Assembly: GCA_022072165.1 (NCBI GenBank)
Contig: JAJVIF010000002.1
Location: 616,063-680,062 of the forward strand
Source of the DNA: a bacterium
GTDB lineage: Bacteria > JAJVIF01
Reading direction: 5' to 3'
DNA: 64,000 nt
Part shown: in pieces, positions 23,110 to 31,321 of the stretch
How positions within the stretch are numbered: position 1 is the stretch's first letter
How the letters are laid out: every line of letters begins with the position of its first letter
Program-made: the position numbers and the translations under genes
The notes under the pieces: generated by a model
Told to the model about the DNA's origin: nothing
Databases searched by the model: none
What the model saw: only the letters and a program-made list of their open reading frames with translations

Positions 23110-24573
23110 ATGCGACTGGCCCTCTCTGGTCTCTGCCTGACAACTGCGGCGCTACTGATCAGTTGCTCCGGTGCTTCTGCTCCGCTGCTCACACCGGACA
23201 ACGATACGCTGGCTTCCACGTCTGCGCTGCCGATGCCCTGGGAAACCGTGAACGGAGTTCACACTTTCAATCCAGGCATTCAGACGCTTAGCATCGATGC
23301 CGATGCGCTCACCGCGGCCATCACGCCCAAGACTCGGTACGCTGCCTTCAACGGCGACCTCTTCTACCTCAACATCAACCAGTTCGCCGGCGGATTCCCG
23401 GCGCAGGTGGTGGGGATTCTCATCAACGGTGATGGCGACCTGGAACTGACCTGGGAAGTGAAGCACCCTTTCCCGGCACCGACACAGCTGACGACTGCCT
23501 CGGCGGGCAACCGGGCGGACCTCGGCGTTTCCGGACGGGTCGTGTTCCTGCTGGGGGTCGACACCACGACCCTGAGCGTGTCGAATGCAGACCCGGATTA
23601 TGTCGGGAACTACGCCTTCAGCTTCGACACTCAAAACGTGCGGATGCAGACCGGGTTGCTGCTGAATCCGGCAGGGTTCTATGACCCGGCCGGGATGGTG
23701 CCGCTGGCGGATCGTCCTGCAGGCAACGCGACTCACTACCCGTTCCAGCAACTGGTGGATGAGATGGCCACCGATGGCGTGAATGTCGTGGGGAGCCGGG
23801 TGGGCATCTCCAACGGGGGCCTGAGCACCGGGAACTACGACTCCAACAACGGGGGCTGGCAGAACGGCAATATGGGTCCGTCGTTTAACGGCTGGACCGG
23901 CTACGGGGTCCTGCACCAGGGACAGCGCTCCCGGGGCGTGGCGATCTTTGACCTCGATGCCCTGAGCGGCACCCTTGACCTCGACATCGCCGTCATTGCC
24001 ACCTATGTCGATCCCCGCGATGGGGGCGGTCCTGCGGTCCTGCGATCGAACCGGATCCCGAAGAATGATCCTTCCAAGTTCGCCTATCGGATGCCACACG
24101 GCGCGGTGGACATCGAGCGCGTGACCCAGGTAACACCTTCCCCATTCACCCCCTCCACGACTGGTGCGCTGGTCTATGCCCAGATCATCGACCAGGACAA
24201 TCAGGCGCTGATTGATCCGGAGTTTCCGGGACAGGGGGGCATCCGCCTTGATGAGATCCCCACCGCTTCCGGGATCGAAGCCGCCTTCGCCAGTAGCGAT
24301 GAGTTCGGCTTTAATAACGTCGCGGGCCTCAATCAGCTTGGTGCCGGGAGTGGCGAAGCCCCCGTGGACTTCCTCTTCTCCTTCGACAACATCAATGGGA
24401 CTGACGGGGGCTACGATGCCGCCGCCTATGTCTGCTACAAGGTCGTGGATGTCCAGCGGCAGGCCGATGAGGGTTTTACGCTGAACAACAACAATCCGCC
24501 GACCCCGGTCGCCAGCGGCCAGGAACAGACGCCCATCGTGTTCCAGGTGGCGAAGATCGACATCACGCCGTAA
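23110..24573 (+). CDS. Secreted lipoprotein (paralog of the 13883 protein)
   Basis: A 487-residue lipoprotein (lipobox LLISC, Cys at 18). The whole mature part corresponds to the first half of the 965-residue protein at 13883: NGDLFYLNINQF, ELTWEVKHPFPAP, AGNRADLG, GLLLNPAGFYDP, NNGGWQNGN, WTGYGVLHQGQRSRG, KFAYRMPHGAVDIERVT. These shared blocks define a domain of about 280 residues, probably a beta-sandwich or jelly-roll. The C-terminal 130 residues differ. Function unknown; a surface or matrix role is inferred. A strong hairpin terminator follows. Confidence 0.85.
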   Translation: MRLALSGLCLTTAALLISCSGASAPLLTPDNDTLASTSALPMPWETVNGVHTFNPGIQTLSIDADALTAAITPKTRYAAFNGDLFYLNINQFAGGFPAQVVGILINGDGDLELTWEVKHPFPAPTQLTTASAGNRADLGVSGRVVFLLGVDTTTLSVSNADPDYVGNYAFSFDTQNVRMQTGLLLNPAGFYDPAGMVPLADRPAGNATHYPFQQLVDEMATDGVNVVGSRVGISNGGLSTGNYDSNNGGWQNGNMGPSFNGWTGYGVLHQGQRSRGVAIFDLDALSGTLDLDIAVIATYVDPRDGGGPAVLRSNRIPKNDPSKFAYRMPHGAVDIERVTQVTPSPFTPSTTGALVYAQIIDQDNQALIDPEFPGQGGIRLDEIPTASGIEAAFASSDEFGFNNVAGLNQLGAGSGEAPVDFLFSFDNINGTDGGYDAAAYVCYKVVDVQRQADEGFTLNNNNPPTPVASGQEQTPIVFQVAKIDITP

Positions 24574-24615
24574 GGGCAACCGCTGCTTCATGCGGCTATC
24601 GCGAAGTCTTGCCAT

Positions 24616-24648
24616 GCGACCCGGGGGTTCCCCCGGGTCGCTCCGTTT
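24616..24648 (+). terminator. Hairpin terminator
   Basis: A perfect 12-bp GC-rich stem (GCGACCCGGGGG with CCCCCGGGTCGC) with a 2-base apex, followed by TCCGTTTG. The U-tract is weak but the stem is very stable. Confidence 0.7.
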
Positions 24649-24673
24649 GCAGAGCATCGGGACTCGCCCGTAT

Positions 24674-24702
24674 TTGACTAATCTTTTTGTCCATTGTACG
24701 GT
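24674..24702 (+). promoter_or_regulatory. Promoter of the ArsR-type operon, leaderless start
   Basis: TTGACT at 24674-24679, a 17-base spacer, TACGGT at 24697-24702, then six bases to the ATG at 24709. It is the best -35/-10 pair among the leaderless starts. A repressor site overlapping it is likely but not clearly visible. Confidence 0.6.
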
Positions 24703-24708
24703 AGCGTC

Positions 24709-25365
24709 ATGCCGACGGAGACACCGCCTGTGGAAGTCGTACGGGAGTCCGGACGCGCCACCACTCTCCTTCAGCATCCCCTCCGGCTGCGGATGCTCCG
24801 GGCGCTGAAGGATCCCGACTCGGCAACGGGGCTCGCGCGTCGGCTGGGTCAGCGACGGCAGGTGGTGAATTACCACTTGCGGGAACTGGAAGCCGCGGGG
24901 TTCGTGACGCTGCAGGAGGTCCGGCAGCGACGGGGAGTCCAGGAGCGGATCATGCGTCCATCGGCCAGCAGTCTGGTGATTTCGCCAGAAGCGCTGGACG
25001 AGATGGGGACCGATCCCGGTGGGATGCAGGATCGCTTTTCCTGGGCGTATCTCGTGGCGAGCGCTGCCCGGGTGATCCGGGACCTGGGGATCCTGCGGGA
25101 GCGGGCCGATGCGGTCGGGAGGCGTTTGCCCACCCTTACGATCGAAGCGGAGATCAGCTTCGCGACGGCTACAACGCGGCAGGCCTTTACGGCAGAGCTA
25201 CAGGCTGAGGTACAGCGCCTGGTGCGGCGGTACCACTATCCGCAGGCAGCAGGGGCGCGACACTTTCGCCTGGTCGTGGGGGCGTATCCGAAGATCACGA
25301 AAACCGACGAGGATGCCGACGCCGAGGCGGCAGCCGCGTCGGAGAGCATCCGCGAACTGTCTTAA
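24709..25365 (+). CDS. ArsR-type winged-helix transcriptional regulator
   Basis: A 218-residue DNA-binding protein. The N-terminal half is a clear ArsR/HTH_20 domain: LLQHPLRLRMLRALKDPDSATGLARRLGQRRQVVNYHLRELEAAGFV, the fingerprint of metal-independent ArsR proteins that often sit next to SRPBCC genes. No metal-binding Cys is present. The C-terminal half (residues about 100-205) is a helix plus strands that could bind a ligand. The ATG at 24709 is six bases after a -10 hexamer. It probably autoregulates and controls the two genes downstream (57- and 66-bp gaps). Confidence 0.87.
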   Translation: MPTETPPVEVVRESGRATTLLQHPLRLRMLRALKDPDSATGLARRLGQRRQVVNYHLRELEAAGFVTLQEVRQRRGVQERIMRPSASSLVISPEALDEMGTDPGGMQDRFSWAYLVASAARVIRDLGILRERADAVGRRLPTLTIEAEISFATATTRQAFTAELQAEVQRLVRRYHYPQAAGARHFRLVVGAYPKITKTDEDADAEAAAASESIRELS

Positions 25366-25422
25366 ACGGCCGTCAGGCCGAACGTTCTGTGCCTGAGGCT
25401 GCTCAGGGACTGGAGTCAGACG

Positions 25423-26304
25423 ATGAGTCAGGAAGAGGGGCGTCCGCAGGGACGGAGTTATGAAAAGACCTTCGTGGTGCGCGCACCACTGGAGGCTGTC
25501 TGGCGGGCGATTACCGAGGGGGAAGAACTGGCGAAGTGGTTCTGCCAGAATGCGGAGTGCACCCCCGGAGTTGGCGGCTATCAGACGGTCGACTGGGGTG
25601 GCGGGATGGTCGGCACCCAGGACATCACGGCCTGGGATGCCCCGCATTACTTCCGGGCCGAGGCGCGTCGAGAAGAACAGGCGGCCCGGGGGATGGAGCT
25701 GCCGGAAGGAGTGGCCTACGCGACCGAGTGGTACCTCGAGTCGGATGGTGACATCACCCGGGTCCGGATGGTGCAGTCCGGCTTCGGTGAAGGCCCCGCC
25801 TGGGATGGCGAGTATGACGGGACCTACAAGGGCTGGGATCTCTTTCATCAGAACCTGGTGTTCTATCTGGAAAACTACGCGGGGCAGTCTGCCCGGAGCA
25901 TCGTGCTGATGGGGAGTTCACCGGATGGCGCGGAAGCCGCCTGGAGTACGTTCTTCGGTCCGCAGGGACTCTGCGCGAGTGGCAGTGTGGCCGGGCTCAG
26001 CGCTGGCGATCTGCTCGACATCACCGCCAGCACGGGCGACCGTCTGGTGGGAAAGGTCCGGATTGCCGATCCGGCGCATCGCTCGTTCCATGCGGTCATC
26101 GACTCGCATTCGGGAGTATTCAACGTGGAGTTCCCGGAGTGGAATGGTGCAGCGTTCGTCTGGGCTTCGCTCCTCTGCTTCGGGCAGGACGAGGCGGCCA
26201 TGATTGCCCTGGAAGGCCGGTTGCAGGAGATGATGGCGGGCCTCTTCCCGATGCCGGTTGATCCGGCGGCCATACCATGTGGACCGGAGGAGGCGTCCGG
26301 CTAG
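25423..26304 (+). CDS. SRPBCC (AHSA1-like) domain protein with extra C-terminal domain
   Basis: A 293-residue cytosolic protein. Residues 10-155 fit the AHSA1/SRPBCC ligand-binding fold: YEKTFVVRAPLEAVWRAITEGEELAKWFC, GGMVGTQDITAWDAPHYF, EWYLESDGDITRVRMVQSGFGEG, then the long helix GWDLFHQNLVFYLENYAG. Residues about 160-290 form a second segment, possibly a shorter SRPBCC-like half. Pairing with an ArsR-type regulator is a common arrangement in bacteria. The bound ligand is unknown. Shine-Dalgarno GGAG precedes the ATG. Confidence 0.87.
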   Translation: MSQEEGRPQGRSYEKTFVVRAPLEAVWRAITEGEELAKWFCQNAECTPGVGGYQTVDWGGGMVGTQDITAWDAPHYFRAEARREEQAARGMELPEGVAYATEWYLESDGDITRVRMVQSGFGEGPAWDGEYDGTYKGWDLFHQNLVFYLENYAGQSARSIVLMGSSPDGAEAAWSTFFGPQGLCASGSVAGLSAGDLLDITASTGDRLVGKVRIADPAHRSFHAVIDSHSGVFNVEFPEWNGAAFVWASLLCFGQDEAAMIALEGRLQEMMAGLFPMPVDPAAIPCGPEEASG

Positions 26305-26370
26305 CCGTGGCATCATTCGCACGCCTGGTACTTTCACCGTCATCTTTCTCAAGTCGCAAGGTCTCACCTC

Positions 26371-27567
26371 ATGGCCCGGAAGTCTGCCCCTCCCGCATAT
26401 CCCTCCATCGGAGGGGTCCACTCCGACAGCACCCTGCTGGCGCGAGCGCTGGCCGCGAAGGGGCTCATTAATCCCCTCACGAGGCAGCCCTTCAGTGAAG
26501 CCCTGATCTTCGGCATCGCCGGCGGTCTGGGCGGGATGTACTTTGTGTGGGAAATGTGCGGCATGGTGATCCTGACTGTCGGCGGTCGGTGGTGGTGCCA
26601 TGACAACGTGAAGTTTCTGCAGGGGGGCGCAGACCGGCTGGGGGTGGGGCTGCACCTGTCGCAGCCGGGAGGTCGCAAAGCGGCCCAGGCGGCTCTGGAT
26701 CAGGGGCTCGCTACAGGTGGACCGGTCTTCTGCTGGACCGATCAGGCCTCGTTGCCGTATCACCACCTCCCGGAGACCTATCGCAAGTTCCTCATTCACA
26801 CGATCGCCGTCACAGACCAGGATTCCGACGGGTCGTATCTGGTGGATGACCGGGGCGAGGGGCTGTACCGCATCAGCGCGGATGACCTGGCCGCAGCGCG
26901 TCAGACGCAGCCGTACATGAAGGCCCGCCTCGGTACGCTGAGCCTGCCGGACCAGCCGGTGGACGTGCGGGACGCGGTGTACGCGGGGATGCGGGCGATG
27001 GCGAAGGAGGGGCTGCATCCGGAGATTCGGAACTTCGGTGTCCCCGCCTTTGAAAAGTGGGCCGAGCTCATCATTCATCCCAAGGACAAAAAGGGTTGGC
27101 CGACGGTAATGGCCACGGACATCGCCCTCTGGAGCGCGCTCTGCTGGACCTACGCCAGCATCGCGACCGACACCGGCGGCGGGCTGATGCGTCCGCTCTA
27201 CGCCACGTTCCTCACAGAAGCGGGGAAACAACTCAAGGACAAAGCGCTGGTGTCGTGCGCCGACGAAGCGCTGGCGCTGGGGGCACGCTGGGATCGCATC
27301 GCAGATCTTGCATTGCCGGCGGGGAAAGCCCCGTTTAAGCAGGCCCGGTCGCTCCTCGACAAGCGGGAAGCGGCGCGCCACCAGGGGCCTGCAGGAGAGA
27401 AAGCGCTGGCGAAGGCCGAAGCCGATCTCACGACTTTGCAGCAGCAGGCTCCGTCGTTTCCTGCGGGCTACCGGGAGACTCTGTTCCCCGCGATGCACGC
27501 AGAACTCGCCGTCGTGGCGGCAGCGGAACGGGCATTCATGGAACGGATGGCGGATCTGGCAGGCTAA
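26371..27567 (+). CDS. BtrH-N/DUF4872-like protein with altered catalytic position
   Basis: A 398-residue cytosolic protein. Residues 12-60 (GGVHSDSTLLARALAAKG, FSEALIFGIAGGLGGMYFVWE) resemble the N-terminal domain of BtrH, the butirosin acyltransferase, and the middle (HTIAVTDQDSDGSYLVDDRG, then YRISADDLAAAR) the DUF4872 part that follows it. In BtrH-type proteins the first motif carries His-Cys; here it reads His-Ser, so Cys-based acyl transfer is doubtful. The C-terminal 130 residues are helical. Third gene after the ArsR regulator, so probably co-regulated. The family call rests on two motifs only. Confidence 0.65.
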   Translation: MARKSAPPAYPSIGGVHSDSTLLARALAAKGLINPLTRQPFSEALIFGIAGGLGGMYFVWEMCGMVILTVGGRWWCHDNVKFLQGGADRLGVGLHLSQPGGRKAAQAALDQGLATGGPVFCWTDQASLPYHHLPETYRKFLIHTIAVTDQDSDGSYLVDDRGEGLYRISADDLAAARQTQPYMKARLGTLSLPDQPVDVRDAVYAGMRAMAKEGLHPEIRNFGVPAFEKWAELIIHPKDKKGWPTVMATDIALWSALCWTYASIATDTGGGLMRPLYATFLTEAGKQLKDKALVSCADEALALGARWDRIADLALPAGKAPFKQARSLLDKREAARHQGPAGEKALAKAEADLTTLQQQAPSFPAGYRETLFPAMHAELAVVAAAERAFMERMADLAG

Positions 27568-27588
27568 CGCGGATGCTCGAGGACGGGA

Positions 27589-28824
27589 TTACTGGTACTT
27601 CGTCAGAATCACGTCGGCGTAGATCGTATGCCCTTTCAGATGGGCGGCTCGCTCGTGGGGCTGCAGGATGGCGCAGTAGAAGCCCAGCACCTTGGGGACA
27701 TACGCCTGCGTCTCCGCGTATGGAGGAATGCCATTGTGCTTTTTGACAGCCCCTGGGCCGGCGTTGTACGAGGCGAGCACCCGGTCCAGGACATCGGGAT
27801 AGCCCGCCCAGCGCTCAAACTCCCGCTTGAGATACGCGTAGGTGCCACGAATGTTCTGATTGATGTCGAAGGGGTCAGCAACATTGAGCCCCTCAGCGGT
27901 ATAGGGCATCAGCTGCCCGAGTCCCTGCGCTCCAGCACGGGAGACCGCTGACGGATTGAAACTTGATTCTGCTGCCACCAGGGCCATGACGAGGCGGGCA
28001 TCCACGATGCCCTCGTACTCCCGGGCGTACTGGGCGACGCTGATGTAGATATCCCGGGCGGTCTGCTCGCTGATCCGCTTGTTGAAGTAGCGCATAACGG
28101 CGATGTAGGCCTGCTCGGCTTCCGCCTCAGTGGCATTGCCTGTGCGATAGCTCTGGGAGACGGCATCGGTGTAGGAGTTGGCCTGCAGCGCTGGCCGGGA
28201 GACGCCACCACGATGAGGCAGCGCGCCCCGTGGTGTGTCGGCGGCGGGTCCTTTGCCCGCGCTCCCCTTCGCTTCTTCTTTGATCGGACCCTGATAGGTC
28301 GCCACCATCGCCCAGACGTTGCTCAGGAGCTCTTTAACTTCAACCGGGTAATTCCCCTTCCATTCATCGACCTGGGTGGGACCGACGAAGTAGGCGGCGA
28401 TGACGGCGTTGTGATCGCTCCCGAAGCGATCTTTTTGCAGTCGCAGGCCATAGGCGCAGGTGTCAAGATCAAAGAACGGCGCAGGGAGCGTGGCCGATCC
28501 GGTGAAGTTCTGCATGTTGTTTTTGAGGTTATAGGCGAACTCATGCCCCTTGGCCGCATAGGGCCATTGGGTCTCCCGCTCGCAGATGGCGGCCAGCAGA
28601 AACGGATCGATATCGTACTTCTTGGCGACAAAGCGGAGATCTCTGACAGTCGCGCTCAGGCGACTGTTCGGCACCAGATTGAGCTGATGCAGCATGGAAA
28701 CCAGCTGATTGGTGGTTTTGTCGTTGCCGCTGGCAACAGTCTCGGCCCAGGTCGGCACCGGGGCAAAAGCGCCCCAGGTGAGAAGGAGACAGGCGAGGAG
28801 GCTGGCGAATCGGGTCCGGATCAT
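27589..28824 (-). CDS. Secreted lytic transglycosylase (SLT family)
   Basis: A 411-residue periplasmic muramidase-like enzyme that cuts peptidoglycan glycan strands. Signal peptide LLACLLLTWGAFAPVPTWAE. The catalytic SLT domain is at about residues 255-395, with the Glu in VAAESSFNPSAVSRAGAQGLGQLMP and the later LASYNAGPGAV. An earlier segment (residues about 65-160: YDIDPFLLAAICERETQW...NLKNNMQNFTGS) has the same helix-Glu-helix layout and may be a degenerate SLT copy. The start at 28824 begins the signal peptide; an in-frame extension to 28923 is unneeded. Confidence 0.9.
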   Translation of the reverse strand: MIRTRFASLLACLLLTWGAFAPVPTWAETVASGNDKTTNQLVSMLHQLNLVPNSRLSATVRDLRFVAKKYDIDPFLLAAICERETQWPYAAKGHEFAYNLKNNMQNFTGSATLPAPFFDLDTCAYGLRLQKDRFGSDHNAVIAAYFVGPTQVDEWKGNYPVEVKELLSNVWAMVATYQGPIKEEAKGSAGKGPAADTPRGALPHRGGVSRPALQANSYTDAVSQSYRTGNATEAEAEQAYIAVMRYFNKRISEQTARDIYISVAQYAREYEGIVDARLVMALVAAESSFNPSAVSRAGAQGLGQLMPYTAEGLNVADPFDINQNIRGTYAYLKREFERWAGYPDVLDRVLASYNAGPGAVKKHNGIPPYAETQAYVPKVLGFYCAILQPHERAAHLKGHTIYADVILTKYQ

Positions 28825-28922
28825 GATGGGCGGCAATGCTCCCTTGGCGCAGGATCCCCGGTCAGCGTGGAGGCCGGACGTATTAAGAATCCTTAAGAGA
28901 CGTCCGACTGTGACCTCCGGCA

Positions 28923-29351
28923 TTACGCCGGCTCCCCGTCAGCAAGCAAGCGGGAGGCCAGATCACTGTAGAGCCGGGCCGCTGACTTGAAATGTGGTCG
29001 CAATTCCAGGAGGGCTTCGGTGGCCCCGGAGGCTTTGATGCGCTGGCTGATGAAGGCCATGATGACGTCGAGGTCATCTTTCCAGAAATCGTGGGCGGTT
29101 TCCCAGGCCATTTCGATCTGGATGTCGCTGGCCGCCGCCGGAGTCCCGGTGGTATCGATGTAGGCAGGGGAGTCCCCACGCAGATCGAGCAGAAAAACGA
29201 TCTCCGGGTCGCTGTACCGCATTTCCACGACCTTGTTGACACCCGCAAACCCCTGACGCAGGGCCGGGTCCGCGAACAATTCCGCGAAAAAGGACGCGAA
29301 GAGCGCACGTATGCGTTCCGGATCACGAGTCAGGGTCATAAGAGCGGTCAT
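28923..29351 (-). CDS. SCP2-like lipid-binding domain protein
   Basis: A 142-residue cytosolic protein. The order fits an SCP2 sterol-carrier-like domain: an N-terminal helix (IRALFASFFAELFADPALRQGF), then the strands VVEMRYSDPEIVFLLDLRG and ASDIQIEMAWETAHDFWKDDLDVIMAFISQRIKASG, where a helix and the GxL-like end follow the sheet. These proteins bind hydrophobic ligands. The start at 29351 has Shine-Dalgarno GAGG; a longer frame would run into the tRNA gene. It sits 98 bp upstream of the transglycosylase gene, same strand. Confidence 0.68.
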   Translation of the reverse strand: MTALMTLTRDPERIRALFASFFAELFADPALRQGFAGVNKVVEMRYSDPEIVFLLDLRGDSPAYIDTTGTPAAASDIQIEMAWETAHDFWKDDLDVIMAFISQRIKASGATEALLELRPHFKSAARLYSDLASRLLADGEPA

Positions 29352-29402
29352 GGATACCTCGGGTTCCCTGCACCCTTCCGGCAGGAACATAAGACAGGGA
29401 GG

Positions 29403-29478
29403 TGGTGGAGCGTATCGGACTCGAACCGACAACCACCGGCTTGCAAAGCCGGTGCTCTACCAATTGAGCTAACGCCCC
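29403..29478 (-). tRNA. tRNA-Ala (anticodon TGC)
   Basis: A complete 76-base cloverleaf read on the minus strand. Acceptor stem GGGGCGT/ACGCTCC (one G-T), D-arm GCTC...GAGC, anticodon stem CCGGC/GCCGG with 7-base loop TTTGCAA (anticodon TGC, alanine), T-arm GTCGG-TTCGAGT-CCGAT, discriminator A and an encoded CCA. It lies between the SCP2-like gene and the lipoprotein pair. Confidence 0.96.
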
Positions 29479-29557
29479 CTACCCTGCCGGATGGGCACCC
29501 GCCGATTGTACCGAAGGTGACCGGCCTGCTGGGACCGGTGTCCTATTTTGACACAGC

Positions 29558-31312
29558 CTAGTTGGTCCGGATGCTCAACAGGCGGCTGTTCCGGTTCAGA
29601 TCGACTCCCAGTTCCTGCCAGATTCCATAGGTTCCGGCGGACGTGGCGATGAGCACTCCCACTCCGTTATCCAGGGTCGGCAAGAACGAGGCCGGCACGG
29701 GCTCAGTCAGCGTCGATGCCAGCGTGTTATCCAGTTCGAGATACCGCTGCTGCCCGATGAGGCTGTCGAAAATGCTCCCCTCGGTGTCGAGGGCCAGGAC
29801 CCCAACGCCGCCATCAGCGCGTGGAGCCAGCGACAGGTAGAAGATGCTGTTCCCCTCGACCGGCGGGAGGGTGACAGTCGTGCCGGGCGGGCCAAAGAGG
29901 TTGGCCCGGCGGATGGTCCCGACTCCTTTATCGACATACCCCACCAGGGCGGTCTCTTCAGATTCCAGCAGCAGACTCGGCGGGAGGCTTTGCTCGATAT
30001 TAGAAGCCAGAGTGCGGCTGGTGGTGAGACTGCTGCCAGTGACCACGCTGAAGGTCACATTGATGCCCGGATCAAATGGTCCCCCGTTTTCGAGCGCGGC
30101 CACCACGAGTCGGCCATCGGCGGTCCGACGGGCATCATGGCCGACGATCCGCGAGCCATCGCTGGAGGAGCGGGTGATGTCGACGCCGGAGCGGACCGGC
30201 GACGACCCGCCGACCTGCCAGAGGATCAGACTCTCCAGCGACACTACGGAGCCGCTGGTGATGACCAGCGTTGCCTGGCCAGGGGTCTCCTGATGGGCGA
30301 CCGGCATGACGCGGTAGCTGATGTTGGTTTCCAGTTCCTGACGGGGTCCCCAGTTGAGGGTGACTGCGGTGGGTGACACCGCCAGCGTCCCCTGGCGATA
30401 GACCAGCGCTTTGGCAGCGTCCTGATAAGCCCAATGCAGCGTGCGTCCGGCAGCCGACACTCCATACAACTGGAGCAGCGTGCCGCTGGTGTCCTGGAGC
30501 TTTTCCGAGGAGCCAATCGCAGCGGTCACAACATCACCAGCGTCGGTACTGATGAGCTGCGGCGGGGTCCAGAGGTCCGTGGCGGGATGTCCGAGGGACT
30601 GATACCAACCGGTTGTGACGCGGTCATCTTCATCGGGTTGGGCTTGTCCCCGGTAGAGAACCACCAGGTATTCCCCATCCGGTCCGGCGGAGACAGTGGC
30701 ACCGGCAGTACCGAGCATCACCCCTCGCATGACATTGGCCTGAGACAGTCCGGGGTAGCCCGTGACTTCGGTGGCCTGCGGACGAAGTGCTGTGGTGCGG
30801 GTGGTCGCATCCGCGACCTGGAAGCTTTGCTGACGGAGGATGGGGTCGTAGTCCGGACCCCGATCAACGCCGGTGAGGGTGTAGTTCCCCGGCAGAGTGA
30901 GGCGAAAGCGCGGCGCACGCAGGGTCCCGGGGTCGATGGCCTGGGCGGGCCAGATGTCGCCTGCTTCGCCAAAGGGGATCGCAGGGGGCAGGAGATCGAG
31001 GAGACTCGCCTCGGGAGTGAGGGTGAGAGTGACGGCATCAGCGGCTCCCAGGGGGTCGCCGCTCAGCAGGACCTCGAGCATGGTACCGACCGGCAGCGGA
31101 TCAGTCGCGGGCTGCCGCTCCAGTTGTCGCGCTGGTGGCACGGGGTCCGGGTCAGGGTCGGGGTCGGGGTCGGGATCAGGGCCCGGGTCGGGATCAGGGC
31201 CCGGGTCGGTCGGCTGATGGCGGGAACTATTGAACTGCTCACAGCCGGTGAGTGACCCGGTCGTGGCGACAAGTCCGGCCAGCAAGAGGAGGATCAGCAC
31301 CTGGTAGCGCAT
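29558..31312 (-). CDS. Lipoprotein with Asp-Pro linker, second of a tandem pair (584 aa)
   Basis: A 584-residue lipoprotein: lipobox SLTGC then CEQFN, a low-complexity Asp-Pro/Gly-Pro linker at about residues 35-60, then a beta-rich body. It is the same length as its upstream neighbour and shares the CEQFN start, the DP linker, LRPxATEVTG near residue 180 and a C-terminal end of the form DNGxGxL...AG....WQExGxxLNRNxRLL. The repeated strand pattern suggests a beta-propeller carried on a stalk above the outer membrane. Function unknown. The linker is encoded by a tandem DNA repeat (31141-31212). Confidence 0.85.
   Translation of the reverse strand: MRYQVLILLLLAGLVATTGSLTGCEQFNSSRHQPTDPGPDPDPGPDPDPDPDPDPDPVPPARQLERQPATDPLPVGTMLEVLLSGDPLGAADAVTLTLTPEASLLDLLPPAIPFGEAGDIWPAQAIDPGTLRAPRFRLTLPGNYTLTGVDRGPDYDPILRQQSFQVADATTRTTALRPQATEVTGYPGLSQANVMRGVMLGTAGATVSAGPDGEYLVVLYRGQAQPDEDDRVTTGWYQSLGHPATDLWTPPQLISTDAGDVVTAAIGSSEKLQDTSGTLLQLYGVSAAGRTLHWAYQDAAKALVYRQGTLAVSPTAVTLNWGPRQELETNISYRVMPVAHQETPGQATLVITSGSVVSLESLILWQVGGSSPVRSGVDITRSSSDGSRIVGHDARRTADGRLVVAALENGGPFDPGINVTFSVVTGSSLTTSRTLASNIEQSLPPSLLLESEETALVGYVDKGVGTIRRANLFGPPGTTVTLPPVEGNSIFYLSLAPRADGGVGVLALDTEGSIFDSLIGQQRYLELDNTLASTLTEPVPASFLPTLDNGVGVLIATSAGTYGIWQELGVDLNRNSRLLSIRTN
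31141..31212. repeat. Tandem repeat encoding Asp-Pro linker
   Basis: GGGTC/GGGATC-type hexamer units, including two near-identical 18-bp units (GGGTCGGGATCAGGGCCC). Read on the minus strand they give alternating Asp-Pro and Gly-Pro. Repeat number could change by slippage in multiples of six bases, altering linker length without a frameshift. Confidence 0.75.
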
Positions 31313-31321
31313 GGGTGCCCC

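Noticed and set aside
23152-24876. Open frame of 574 codons antisense to the 23110 lipoprotein
   Set aside because: Shadow of a gene with a clear lipobox and paralogs.
25918-27498. Open frame of 526 codons antisense to the SRPBCC and BtrH-like genes
   Set aside because: Overlaps two supported genes; composition not protein-like.
31141-31212. CRISPR-like or regulatory tandem repeat
   Set aside because: The repeat is in frame and codes for an Asp-Pro linker; there are no unique spacers.
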